A stretch of 64,000 bases of DNA from Branchiostoma floridae (Eukaryota > Chordata > Leptocardii > Amphioxiformes > Branchiostomatidae), in contig NC_049981.1 of assembly GCF_000003815.2 (NCBI RefSeq), positions 26,551,670 through 26,615,669 of the forward strand, read 5' to 3'. How positions within the stretch are numbered: position 1 is the stretch's first letter; every line of letters starts with the position of its first letter. Shown one piece after another: positions 26,123 to 36,256 of the stretch. A model generated the notes under the pieces. It did no database searches, was not told the origin of the DNA, and worked only from the letters and a program-made list of their open reading frames with translations. The position numbers were made by a program, and so were the translations under genes.

Positions 26123-29100
26123 GTTGGTACCGGCTCCTGCAGATTTACACGTTTGTAGAAAATTAGCCACCTGTAGTAGTCCGGTCGATAATCTTGAATG
26201 TCAGATAGTGTGACGTATGTTACCGTGTCTGTTTTATTAGAGGCCTAATAAGAGAGGTGCGTTGGGCGGGAGCCGGTCAACGCTGGCGGTAGAATCATAT
26301 TGAAGGGGCTTAACTTTGCAGGCGAAGGCCATACGTCTTGTCCAACTGATATGTCAGCTTCAGAGCATAACATAAATAATGTGCATGCAATAGGGTTAAA
26401 ATCGTACCTACCTAATGAGCTTTGAACTTCTTATACATAAACTGTGTATGCGCGAGAGCACGATGATAATGGATACGTCTGCAGTTTACCAGGTTGAGCT
26501 TGAGTGGTATTGCCACGTTTACAAATTCCCTTGTCCCCCATTTCCTCCTCATATATTTGCACCGTTGACTCATGTGGGCCGCAGCATCATTGATGTAGAG
26601 TTTTAATCTCCACAACACTGTCAGATGAGTATGTGGCGTTCTAATTTGTGTTCTACCACATTCGATACAAGATAAGATATTCTATTGCTTGAAAATGCTT
26701 TCATTTGGCCCCACCCTTGTTCTTGAAATTCGTCAACAAGACAAGCGATAGAAAGATGCTTTATCATCATCGTTTTTGTGAGTAATAAGAAGCTTTATCA
26801 TCATGCCATACTATAATGTTTAAGACATAATCCAGGGACGTTTCGTGCGCTATAAACTATAATAGCATAGCCTGGTGATCAAATTCATGGTACTTGTCTC
26901 CCTTATATGGTTCATTGTTTCGGTTCCATGCGCTCGGAAAACGCAAAAGGGCGTGTGAATTCATATAAAAACGTGTAACAAGAGCATTTGAGATTACACA
27001 CTAGGGGCTTATACAATTCTGGGAAATCACCATGTGAATGAATGCTGAATTCAGCACATTTATTGTCATAACAAAAAGAGTGCAATAGTTAATTGTCTCC
27101 TCAGGGGATGTGTTACAATTGGCAAACGCGAGCAGCAACATTTCGGGACTAACACTTCTCTAATATTAATAGCGTCCCCCACGAACTTTTATAGGCAGTT
27201 AGATACTGTCTGATTCTAACATGTCTGGCTCTATATAATACGTGCTCCTGATAAAATCCAGTTTCTTCAAATTTCTGTGGAATGTCCAATAAGCGCCTTA
27301 CGTCAGCCGATGAGATAAGATTTGATGTATTTCTCGAATCACTCTTAATTTCCTCCCCGGTATGAGAAATCCCATCGGTTTTCATATCCCCCTGAGAGGG
27401 AGGGATCTGCTGTAACAGCGTGTCTGGCGTTCTGAAGAAAATAATGATATGTTCAATCGAGTGTAGTTTAGAAATCTTTAGTTTAGAAAGTTTTGTAATC
27501 TTCGTGAATCAAATATACGACATTTTAACTCGTTTTAACTGTTTCTTTCTCTGCAGGCTGGCCATTTGGGGGATTCATGTGTCGCTTGTCTCCTGCCGCA
27601 GCCATTATCAGCGTGGCTGCTTCAGTCTTCACACTGGTAGCTATTGCACTAGACCGGTACGTTTCTTCATAGATTATTCAAATGCCATGTTTTGTTGTGC
27701 ATACATCATAAGTAAGGAAAAATTTCTAGATCTAGCTTTATGTACCAGTAGTTACCTCCATGAAAATTACTTTTTGCTGTTTTGGCTGCATATGTGTGTC
27801 TGCAGATCTGTTTTTTTTTTCCGCATATATGTGGCAGCATTGCTACGAAACTCTGGATGTATTGTGATGATGTGTGGGTAGGTCTTGGAAAACAATCATT
27901 ATTGGTCAAAGTTGAGTACAGTATAGGCCTCCTGTTCGCTTATCTTTCGGTATATGTGTCTTTTGTCCTGGGCATTGTACTGCTTTGTTTCCAGACTATA
28001 GATGCAGAACTCAGTGACTGATGATGATGATGTAAACATATGGTTCAAAATATCCAAATATCTCAACATGGATAATGGTAGCAGGCGTTTTCTTTCTTTT
28101 TTTTTAAATAATATGATAAGTTAGTTTTGATATTTGATTAAAAATAATTTAAACTCCCGTGAAGGGACAGATACAAAGCCTCGGCTCATATAATATCAAT
28201 TTTGTACAACATATTTCTGTTAACCCACCACATAAGAAATAAATAGAATATGAGAATACTTTACGGCAGACTGGAGTGACCTGTCCTTGAGAATTGGGTG
28301 TTCGCAATATGCGAATGGGAAGACCATCTTTACTTCAGTTCTCGGTAGTTGCCTCTTCATTATCTTTGCGCTATCGGCTCACAAATCATTGCTTATATAG
28401 CCTTGTACCAGACGCGATTGGAATTATATCACAGGAAGTCTAGCATGAAAGATGGTAAATCACATTATAGAAAAGGTTAAACTATTCCCCAACTAAAAAA
28501 TGTAACCACTCAATCTTCTTCAATTCTCTGGCACTATCCCGCTAGACACGTGACTTGTCGAGATGGTTGTTGTGCCCGGATGTAATTGCCCTCCTTTACT
28601 CTTCTCACAAAGTAAGCCTACTTGGTATCAAGAATATCACAATTCAACGAAGCTGCATACCCCAGGGACAAATATGAATATGTCGCAAAATCTCTGATGT
28701 CAAAGAATAGGGTTGCCTATGTTCTGGTTTCAAAAGTGCGTTTGGTCCATGGTTATGTGTTTAATGTAGCTAGCGGCATCTAGAAGTTAGACTCAGTGGT
28801 CAACTTCTCCCTTAGGGCGTGACTACCCACACCACACTATGGTCATAATGATACAGATAAATTTATCTCGATGTAAATTGTATCTCTGTTAAATACTTTG
28901 TCTAACCCCTGCCTCTTCCCTCATGACCCCAATGAAAAGCGGCTTGCAGGCCGATTTGAGATTTCATGAATAAACAAAGGTTCTAACAATAAAAAACATG
29001 AAAATGATTCATAAAAATACAAGCATTAGTCCATCGGAATGCGACATCTGGATGGCTAGTGCCTCTGCTATAGTATTTTTTGGGAAAACATATATTGTCT

Positions 29101-30815
29101 CAGATAAGCTATCTCTATCACTGCAAGAGCTTATGAAGCGCATTTGTTTTGCCTCAGGGATTCCGATGGTACATCATGTCACTATTATATACACACGCTA
29201 TGTAACCGAATACAACTGAAATTTCAAACACAAAGGGTTTACTAAACAGCAGCAATTTTTGTCAAGGAATGGATGATTATTTTATGCTTAAAAACATGTA
29301 CTAATTCGGCGAGCAGTGGATATAAAGACTTACTTAGACTTAGCAGCTCCCACGTTGTGCGACGCATGAAGCAGGTCATATAAAGGTACAAAAGGTTCTT
29401 AAACCTAAAACTCACTCCCCTCATTGGGTTACTAACCACATCCCTTCGGGGACGTGGAGCTCATCATGTTAATAGAAAAATCAATGCCAGGGTTGCCTCT
29501 CCAAATTCTCCAGCCCTTTCTGCATCATCATGATTACAGGTTGGCGAGAGGTTGGGGGGAGTACAGTGGAGACCTTTACAAGTACAATTAGGGCTAGGCA
29601 TAGCTGCACGTAGTGCAGATAAGGATGTATACATGTACTGCGTTCTTAAGTAACTTGAGGTTTTCCTTCTATTATTGAGTGGTTGAATGTGACGTCATTA
29701 TGATTACCTAGGCTCCGAGCCCAGTTTTTTCTGGACAAGTGCATCATGACGTTTGAACTGTTTGGGTACATGCCACCTGTCTTGTCTCTTACTTTTTCAT
29801 ACTTCCATTGTGGTTTTCTTTTGAGTGAATTTTCAGTTATCGTTTTTATCGTTTTATCTCGTAATTCATCATTGATATATGATATATTTTTCTTCTCAAA
29901 ATATTGTTGAGTTCCCATTACTGAATATTGCATAGTTTCATTCTTCCGTTGTAATGGTTCCTCCCTCAGGGGGTGATCATAAGTATAGCGATTGAATTTA
30001 TCTTAAATCAGAATTGATAACACGTATCAATTTTATAACCATAAAGTTTGCCTTCCATTTCTCACACGTAGATTTGCCCCACCTACAACAGGTACTACGC
30101 TGTTCTGTATCCAACAGTGAGCAAGTTCACGGTCAAGAGCACCATTTGGACCATCCGACTCATCTGGTTCTTGGCCATCATCATCGGCATTCCAGTGATG
30201 ATCGTCATGGGCCCGCTGGATGGTGGAGACCGCTTTAGCGGCACACAGATGTGTGTGGAGCACTGGCCTACAGACGACTACCGGAAGGCCTTCACTGTCA
30301 GTCTCCTTCTGGTGTGCTTCCTCCTTCCACTCAGCATCATCGGGTACCTCTACGTCCGTATCGGCTACCGGATCTGGTTCAGCATGACGCCCGGACAGAC
30401 CAAAGCTGCCCATGACGCTCGTGCTTCCGTCACAAAGCGGAAAACGAAAGTCGTGAAGATGCTTCTGGTCGTGGTGGTGCTGTTCACTGTGACGTGGCTG
30501 CCTCTCCATATCGTCATGATGTTGGGCGACTTCGGCAATCTGAGCCGCAAGCAACAACACGACCTCTGGATCTACGTGTTTCCCGTGGCGCATTGGCTGT
30601 CCTACATCCACAGCGCGATGGATCCGCTCATCTACGGCTACTACAACCGTGCCGTCAGGACAGAGTTCAAGACCATGCGCACCCGCAGCATGCAGAGCTC
30701 CATCGCCATGACGTCCTTCAGCGACGGTCGCACCAGGATGTCGACAGTCACCTCCCGGTCCGTGCGCCGAGCCGCCGAGCACACGTCTACACCATCGGAG
30801 CTGATTAGAGATTAA
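25786..30815 (+). CDS. Neuropeptide FF/RFamide receptor-like class A GPCR, three exons
   Basis: Exons 25786-26122, 27557-27656 and 30092-30815 join in frame (phases 1 and 2) into a 386-residue seven-transmembrane receptor. Visible landmarks are two N-glycosylation sites (N20, N26), GNILV in TM1 (N66), NLATSDLLVA in TM2 (D94), WPFG in loop 1, C121 paired with C200, DRYYAVLYP after TM3, W171 in TM4, TWLP in TM6, FPVAHWL and DPLIY in TM7, and a Ser/Thr-rich tail without cysteine. The blocks ISVAASVFTLVAIALDR and YVFPVAHWL are those of the NPFF/SIFamide receptor family, which signal through G proteins in response to C-terminally amidated RF/IF peptides. Ligand and coupling are inferred. The start ATG at 25786 is the first in-frame one; the open frame extends upstream without ATG. 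The nearest AATAAA is far downstream (31507). Oddities: DPLIY for NPxxY and T for the C of CWxP. Confidence 0.93.
26123..27556 (+). other. GPCR intron 1
   Basis: A phase 1 intron of 1434 bases, from GTTGGT to TTTCTCTGCAG. It splits the glycine that precedes the conserved WPFG of extracellular loop 1. No coding sequence or transposon termini were seen inside it. Confidence 0.88.
27557..27656 (+). other. GPCR exon 2 (loop 1, TM3)
   Basis: A 100-base exon coding residues 113-146, from GWPFGGFMC to the arginine of the DRY motif. The acceptor is TCTCTGCAG and the donor GTACGT. It is too short to show up as an isolated open frame, but it restores the missing TM3 exactly between the flanking exons. 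Confidence 0.92.
27657..30091 (+). other. GPCR intron 2
   Basis: A phase 2 intron of 2435 bases that splits the arginine codon of the DRY motif (CG/G). Introns at or beside this codon recur in class A GPCR genes. The acceptor is CCTACAACAG. The interior is AT-rich without recognisable genes. Confidence 0.88.
30092..30815 (+). other. GPCR exon 3 (TM4 to C-terminus)
   Basis: Codes residues 147-386 and the TAA stop. It includes TM4 with W171, extracellular loop 2 with C200 in MCVEHWP, TM5, a basic third intracellular loop (VTKRKTKVVK), TM6 with FTVTWLPLH and TM7 with DPLIYGYYN. The GC content is clearly above that of the flanking introns. Confidence 0.93.
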
Positions 30816-32544
30816 ACACTTCACACTGATCACTGCAAGTACATCGTACACAAATACTGTACCCACAGTAGAAGGTGTATAACACAATGACAGGTGGTAG
30901 ATATTTTCAAATTTCTACCTGCGATTCTTGTACTCTATCCCTGTGATCTCAAAACATAAAAGGAGTCACAAGGCGTGAAAACACAGTACTTCGTCGGTAA
31001 AAATTGGCTGATATGTAATTTTTCGGAATGTAGAAATGGTAGCTTGAAGTTGCGGACGTAGAGGTACCGTCATCTGCTGTACATCACCTATAGACCAAAT
31101 CTGGTAACCATTCTCAACAGACTTGCTTAAAGGTGTCCTATCAGGCAATTGCAGCCCACGCTTCCAGTCGACCTTTCTAATTACTGCCCACAGAGCAAAG
31201 TGTTTGAAACGAACCCCTTCAAAATTTGCCCCCCTTTCGCTATTGAATTGGGCGAGCAGACAGCAGATCCCTGCACCGTGGGCATACCGGAAACTCACAA
31301 TAGTATGGTTACCAATCTAACATGTAGCTGACCTTCTACTAGTTAGCTTTCGCCTGTGTGTATCATTTTAGGAATGTATCATAACAAAAATTGAATTTGA
31401 TTCCAGCTAGGGTAGATTGTAAAAGAAACAAGATGTGAAAACCAAGCAGGAATTTCCTAACCACGAAGCAAACCTGCAGTGTTCATATGCATAATTCATT
31501 AAGAGAAATAAATATTTAACCTTTGTAATGTACACAGAACAGCTGCTTCGAGGAAGAAAAGATGTAAACAATCGATTAGATGATGTTTTGTCAAAGTGCC
31601 TGTGGTGACAGTAAGGATGTTATAGTCGTATATTTGTCATGGAAGTATTTTGCAGTTGCTACATGTATACGTTTGAAAAAAGGACGAATATATACAGAAA
31701 TATAAAACATATAGTATGTATTTACAGTATTGGATTATAAAGATAGCCATTGGAATTAGTCGTAAAAGGGAATTCTATAAGTAATACTTATGTTTCAACC
31801 AAGGTGCCAACGTACCGTGAATAGTTCAGTCTAAGATTTGTGACGCCTGATGCTACGTTCACGTTTTTTTTACTTCTTAATGTGAGAGACGTTGAGCAAC
31901 CCACATGAGTCGTAGTGTCTCTTGACTCACAGAATGAATAACTGTATGATATTTATGTCAATCTAATTAATTTCTCGTCTTGCACCGTATGTACCAACTT
32001 GATGGGTCTTCGGGGGGAATGTATTTTAATTAGGATTGGGTGAAACTTTGTTGTGAAATGACTTGGGCGACACGGTGCCTAGAATTTATACAAGCGTACA
32101 GACATAAGGGCGCCTTTCGCACTGTGCTGTCAACTGGTACGTCATCAGTTCACCTTAATAGGTGATCTCCAATTGCAAAACTATTCCCCAAAGAACAGCA
32201 TGATGATGTACGTGACGTTTGTATATTTGCAGACAAATTCAGAGGCCGCAATGTAAATATTGGATTGTATCTGATTGATCTACACGATACTTGAAGGTCC
32301 ATAACAAAGGGACTTTTTTTTATTAAACGAAAAATACGAAATACATACACATTGATACTGCACTCAAGCTAAGAGCTCATGTTGGCGGCACCGCTAACAA
32401 AATACAGTCAATGACATACACAAGGGTACGGGAATCGTCATTATGAGTATATATAACAGAGGTGATATAAAAAAGATAAAGCTAACATAATGCCAATAGT
32501 GTATAGTAACGGTACTAATATTATAACAACAGAAAATCTATTAA
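30816..32544. other. GPCR 3' flank, no supported gene
   Basis: Probably contains the 3' untranslated region of the GPCR. An AATAAA at 31507-31512 is a possible, distant polyadenylation signal. The right part, from about 32385, is probably the 3' untranslated tail of the minus-strand LINE fragment that starts at 32545. No other gene was seen. Confidence 0.4.
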
Positions 32545-33400
32545 TTATGAAAAGCGTTTCGTTTCTAACAAATACGACTGAGCATTAGCTATAGAGGAGA
32601 GCAGAGCTAGAGGCGCACCTCTAATTAACAAATGTATAGTAGCTGTTTCTGATAAGGCATTTCTATTAAGAGTTAAGAAATTAAAATTTTCAAGTCGGTC
32701 AAAAAGAAGTAAACGTTAGTTGATATATTTAGGGCAGTGCAATAGGTAGTGGGAAATGCTTTCGCATCGGCACCCGCAACGACAGGAAGGATTATCAACT
32801 AAGTTACGCATAAAGAAACTATGATTTAATCTGCAGGTGCCGACACGAAGGCGCGTAAGAAGGACGCAGGTGTACCTTCGACCAGAGCTAAAATAAGTAG
32901 GAACAACAGGACGTACAGACTGAATTAGATACTTTTTGAATAAATGGGGCTCAGCGAGCGAATACTTAGATCAAGACAGTTCCACTTCTGAACTGAGTAT
33001 GGTACAAAAGATCTTAGAAAACGATTGGTAGTACAAACTGGCATTTCAATGTTTAATTTGTTACGTATGAAGGTTGTATGACGTTGCCTCAGAAACTGCC
33101 GGTGGTAAAGAGTCAGTTAAATACTGTCGAGCTTGGCTATCTATTGACAATCTTATGAAATAGAAGAAGGGAATTAACATAACGTCGCTTGGATAGTTTT
33201 TCCCAGCCGAGCTCCTGAAGGAGGGAAGAATATAATGACCCCCTCACGGCGCCAGATACCACGAGGAAGCATTCATATTGCAGCCGCTCAATACGTCTAG
33301 AGTCAGAATCTGAGCAGCTGTGCCAAACAACATCGGCATATTCTAGAGACGGTCTTGTAAATATTTTCCAAAATTTGGCGGGGCAACTTAAATTTTAGGT
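32545..33400 (-). mobile_element. Decayed LINE C-terminal fragment
   Basis: On the minus strand the classic LINE thumb block reads LEYADVVWHSCSDSDSRRIE, then LQELGWEKLSKRRYVNSLLL and a stop. After a degenerate section the C-terminal block reads RLRVGTCRLNHSFF, LVDNPSCRCG and SHYLLHCPKY, then another in-frame stop, ending ETKRFS and TAA at 32545. The C-x-C...H...C zinc-knuckle pattern is typical of CR1-like elements. Several stops make it non-functional. It begins only a few bases after the stop codon of the CYSTM1-like gene on the same strand, so it could serve as that gene's 3' untranslated sequence. Confidence 0.88.
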
Positions 33401-33411
33401 TGTTAATGATT

Positions 33412-35842
33412 CTAGTTCCAACAACAGCCGTGCCATATTTCCAACAAACAGCAGGTGAAGAGACAGCAGTTTTCTACGTCGTCGCCCCTACTGTGGCGCG
33501 GAGGCTGCTGGTTCACGTGAACATCTGTCGGCTGTAGGTACTGTACCTGCTGCTGAGGTTGTAGCACTAAAGGGCACAAATTTACATTTCGTTTGTTAAA
33601 GCCTTTTTAATCAAATTCAACAAAAGCTTGGTGTTACCATTGTTTGAAAATGAAGGACATCTCATCAAAATCATACAGCATTTTGTACACCGGAAGTTAA
33701 TGTATTAAAGAAAAGTCAAATGATACAGACTGAGCTATGTCTGAGAGCTATGGATTCGGAATTATCTATTGTGCTCTTTGCATATTTTTGTCAATTGCTG
33801 AGTCTACAAAATCAAAATAAAGAATATTATACAAGAAATATTTTGTAGGGTCTATGATGAGGATCATCTATGCCAAATTCATATTTCATGTAAGAAGTTG
33901 CAAAATTACTACGGTTACTAAGGTCTCAAGTCTCAACATAAAAATGTGCGCACTTAAGGTGACATCTAGCCGAACTGACTTGAACTGCTTAAACATGAAC
34001 TTCATTCACTCCACACTCCACCCACCAAGATTGGGGAAATGGCATGGAATCCTTATTTTAGGGCGTATGTTTCTTAAGGGGGAATCAGCTTCAAAGGAAA
34101 GATGTAGTACGAGGGGCATTCAATAAGTAATGCCCCTGACCCACTTCCAGTTGTCTGATCTAAATGAAATTTTGCATGTGTAATGAGTCATATCTCTATG
34201 GGTTATGTTGCAAAAAACAGCTCTAAACTAATTGTGGTTACTGATTTACTGGTGTTTGAACTGGGTCAGGTGTGAAATGGACCAGGTGTGAAATGGAACC
34301 AATTGAGTGTCGTGCAGTGATCCGGTTGTTGTATTTGAAAGGACGCACACCAAAGGGGACTTTTGATGAAATGAAAAAAACTTATGGTGATGATGCCCCA
34401 TCATATGACCTTGTAAAACGCTGGCATCCTGAATTCAAACAAGGTCGGAAGTCTGTGGAAACAGCTCCCAGACCTGGTCGTCCCTCTTCTGCCATTGATG
34501 AGGCATCTGTCGGAGGACCAACCTGGGATGTCCTACAAGAACGGTGTCCAGAGCTACATCAAATAATGGGAGAAATGCAAAACTCTGGGTGGTTCCTATG
34601 AAGAGACAGACTAATAACTGTGCCAAGTTTCATTAATCTCCTGCTATGGGAAATGGGTCAGGGACATTACTTATTGAATGCCCCTCGTATCTACCCGCTG
34701 CTTGTGAGTTCTGCTGTGGTGCCATCATTGGTGCTACTTTTCCACCTGCATACACCTGTGGACCTTGGGGAGGGGGGTAGGCTGCCATTGGCTGATGGAG
34801 GGCAACAAACACAAATTTGAAATTAAAAGTATTACAGGAGATTTCTTCTGATAGTTCCTTAAATGTGTGTACTCTAACAAGAATTAGCAGATACATTGCA
34901 AGCATGAAGTTCATAAAAGCAACATACCCAAACGTCTGAATTGAGAAAATATCTACATTTTCTTTCGCCAGTAACCGTTCGCAGACACGAACACAACTTA
35001 TATTATGTCGCTAGTAGCATAGAAATACCCAACCTGATGTATGTTATAGTTCCCTTTAATACCTACCGTAGATTCCACTAGTATTGTAGCAACTGAAATT
35101 GTTGCAATATAACGTATATGTGTAGTATTAGACTGTACCTTTTGTTGTATATACATTGCCATACATTGTCACTGATGCAATTGTTGCGCAATAAACCATC
35201 TATCTGTCTATCTTATTCAGTAAATTAATTACTCGTTTTCATTCTCTATGTTTACAAGTACATTAACAAGTTTTCTTTTGTTTGCAGGTTAGTTTGTCCA
35301 AGCCTTCAATATACAACTAGAGTTCCACGACCACAAAACTTCGCCAATTTGTGTTAATCTATTCCACTGATAGATTAAAAAATGTTTCTCATTCAAATAA
35401 AGTCCTCATTAACATAAATTATCAGTTGATCATCCTCTTTATTCAAATAACACAATAATATCATGTCGTTCAAAGTATGAAAGTCTAATCTTAGAAAGTA
35501 TTGTAGCATTTCGTCATAATTCATGTTCATGAGACCATGATTTGCATGATGCGGAAATGCCAGGTGAACTGTTTTCAAACTTGACCTTCGCTACAACAAG
35601 TTCCCAAATATCACGAAGATCCATTAACAGCTTCTGCTGTTGACCTACATACAGACGCATACCACAGCCACTCCACCAGGGCATGGCTGAAAATATAACC
35701 TTCCTGGCGAAGGTAATAAAGTTTTATCTACGTTTAAGTTGAACTTCACCTGTTGTGTGTAGGGGGGTGGTTGCGCATCGAAGCCGATTGGCGGAGGCGC
35801 AGAGCCTGCTGGGTACTGTGGCTGTTGCGTGGGGTAACTCAT
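33412..35842 (-). CDS. CYSTM1-like cysteine-rich tail membrane protein, three exons
   Basis: Minus-strand exons 35750-35842, 34695-34791 and 33412-33566 join with matching phases (0, then 1) into 114 residues. Exon 1 starts MSYPTQQPQYPAGSAPPP and ends PPPYTQQ. Exon 2 is Pro/Gln-rich (MAAYPPPQGPQVYAGG). Exon 3 begins LQPQQQVQYLQ and ends with RGDDVENCCLFTCCLLEIW and HGCCWN before TAG. A Pro/Gln/Tyr-rich N-terminus followed by an acidic turn and a cysteine-dense hydrophobic C-terminus is the layout of the CYSTM family (human CYSTM1 has 97 residues). In that family the tail associates with membranes and is implicated in stress tolerance. PPPY is a possible WW-domain ligand. The donor of exon 1 is CAG/GTGAAG and of exon 2 GCGG/GTAGAT; the acceptors are CCATCAG and CCCTTTAG. 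A GACAG just before the ATG suggests an upstream untranslated exon. The alternative, a different small Pro-rich membrane protein, is less likely. Confidence 0.75.
34110..34687 (+). mobile_element. Internally deleted mariner element, 578 bp, TA target duplication
   Basis: Terminal inverted repeats of about 36 bp begin CGAGGGGCATTCAATAAGTA at the left. The right end is the same in reverse complement with only a couple of differences. The element is bounded by TA on both sides (34108-34109 and 34688-34689), as for Tc1/mariner insertion. It contains only the N-terminal part of a transposase. It lies in intron 2 of the CYSTM1-like gene, in the opposite orientation. Confidence 0.93.
34293..34601 (+). 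pseudogene. Truncated mariner transposase (N-terminal helix-turn-helix only)
   Basis: The frame encodes MEPIECRAVIRLLYLKGRTP, then GTFDEMKKTYGDDAPSYDLV, KRW and PRPGRPSSA. This is the helix-turn-helix domain (HTH_48 type) with its linker that binds the terminal repeats in mariner transposases. The sequence then runs into about 30 unrelated residues and a stop. The whole DD[D/E] catalytic domain is missing, so it cannot transpose, although it could still bind mariner ends. Same-frame ATGs at 34272 and 34293 are possible starts; the family usually starts near the second. Confidence 0.88.
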
Positions 35843-35866
35843 CACCTGTCAATTAGATAAAGAAGG

Positions 35867-36254
35867 TCACCCTTTTTCAAGACTACAACAGGACAACGTA
35901 CATTTGCCTACAGAGGTGCTAAACACTTTAACTCACTACCAGCTGACATTAAACAAGTTCCAACCCTGAATTTATTTAAATCAGCTCTGAAACTCCATGC
36001 ACATTCTCAGTAGTGACCTCTGACATCCTGAACAACTTATCTGTTGACCTGGATTGGATTTATGGATTATGATTTTGATTTGTCTGCAGTCTTTCATGTT
36101 TCATTTGTACTCATATGTTCCGATGTGTGTGTCTATTTATTTTCTTTGTAATATGCTTTTATTTCCTTGTATGTGAAACTGGGCCCTATTGAAAATCGGT
36201 TTGTCTAAACTGAATAGGCCACCCAGGCGTTTGAAAATAAACAAACAAACAAAT
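35867..36254 (+). mobile_element. LINE 3' terminus with (AAAC)n tail
   Basis: The plus-strand frame reads RTFAYRGAKHFNSLPADIKQ, then FKSALKLHAHSQ and TAG at 36011-36013. This is the conserved last 45 residues of many LINE reverse-transcriptase proteins. About 220 bases of 3' untranslated sequence follow, ending in (AAAC)n at 36235-36253, the typical simple-repeat tail. Everything 5' of this is missing. It is inserted about 25 bases upstream of the first coding exon of the CYSTM1-like gene, in opposite orientation. Confidence 0.88.
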
Positions 36255-36256
36255 GA

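Noticed and set aside
30033-30887. 284-codon minus-strand frame opposite the GPCR
   Set aside because: Antisense shadow of the GC-rich GPCR exon 3; low-complexity His/Asp-rich composition.
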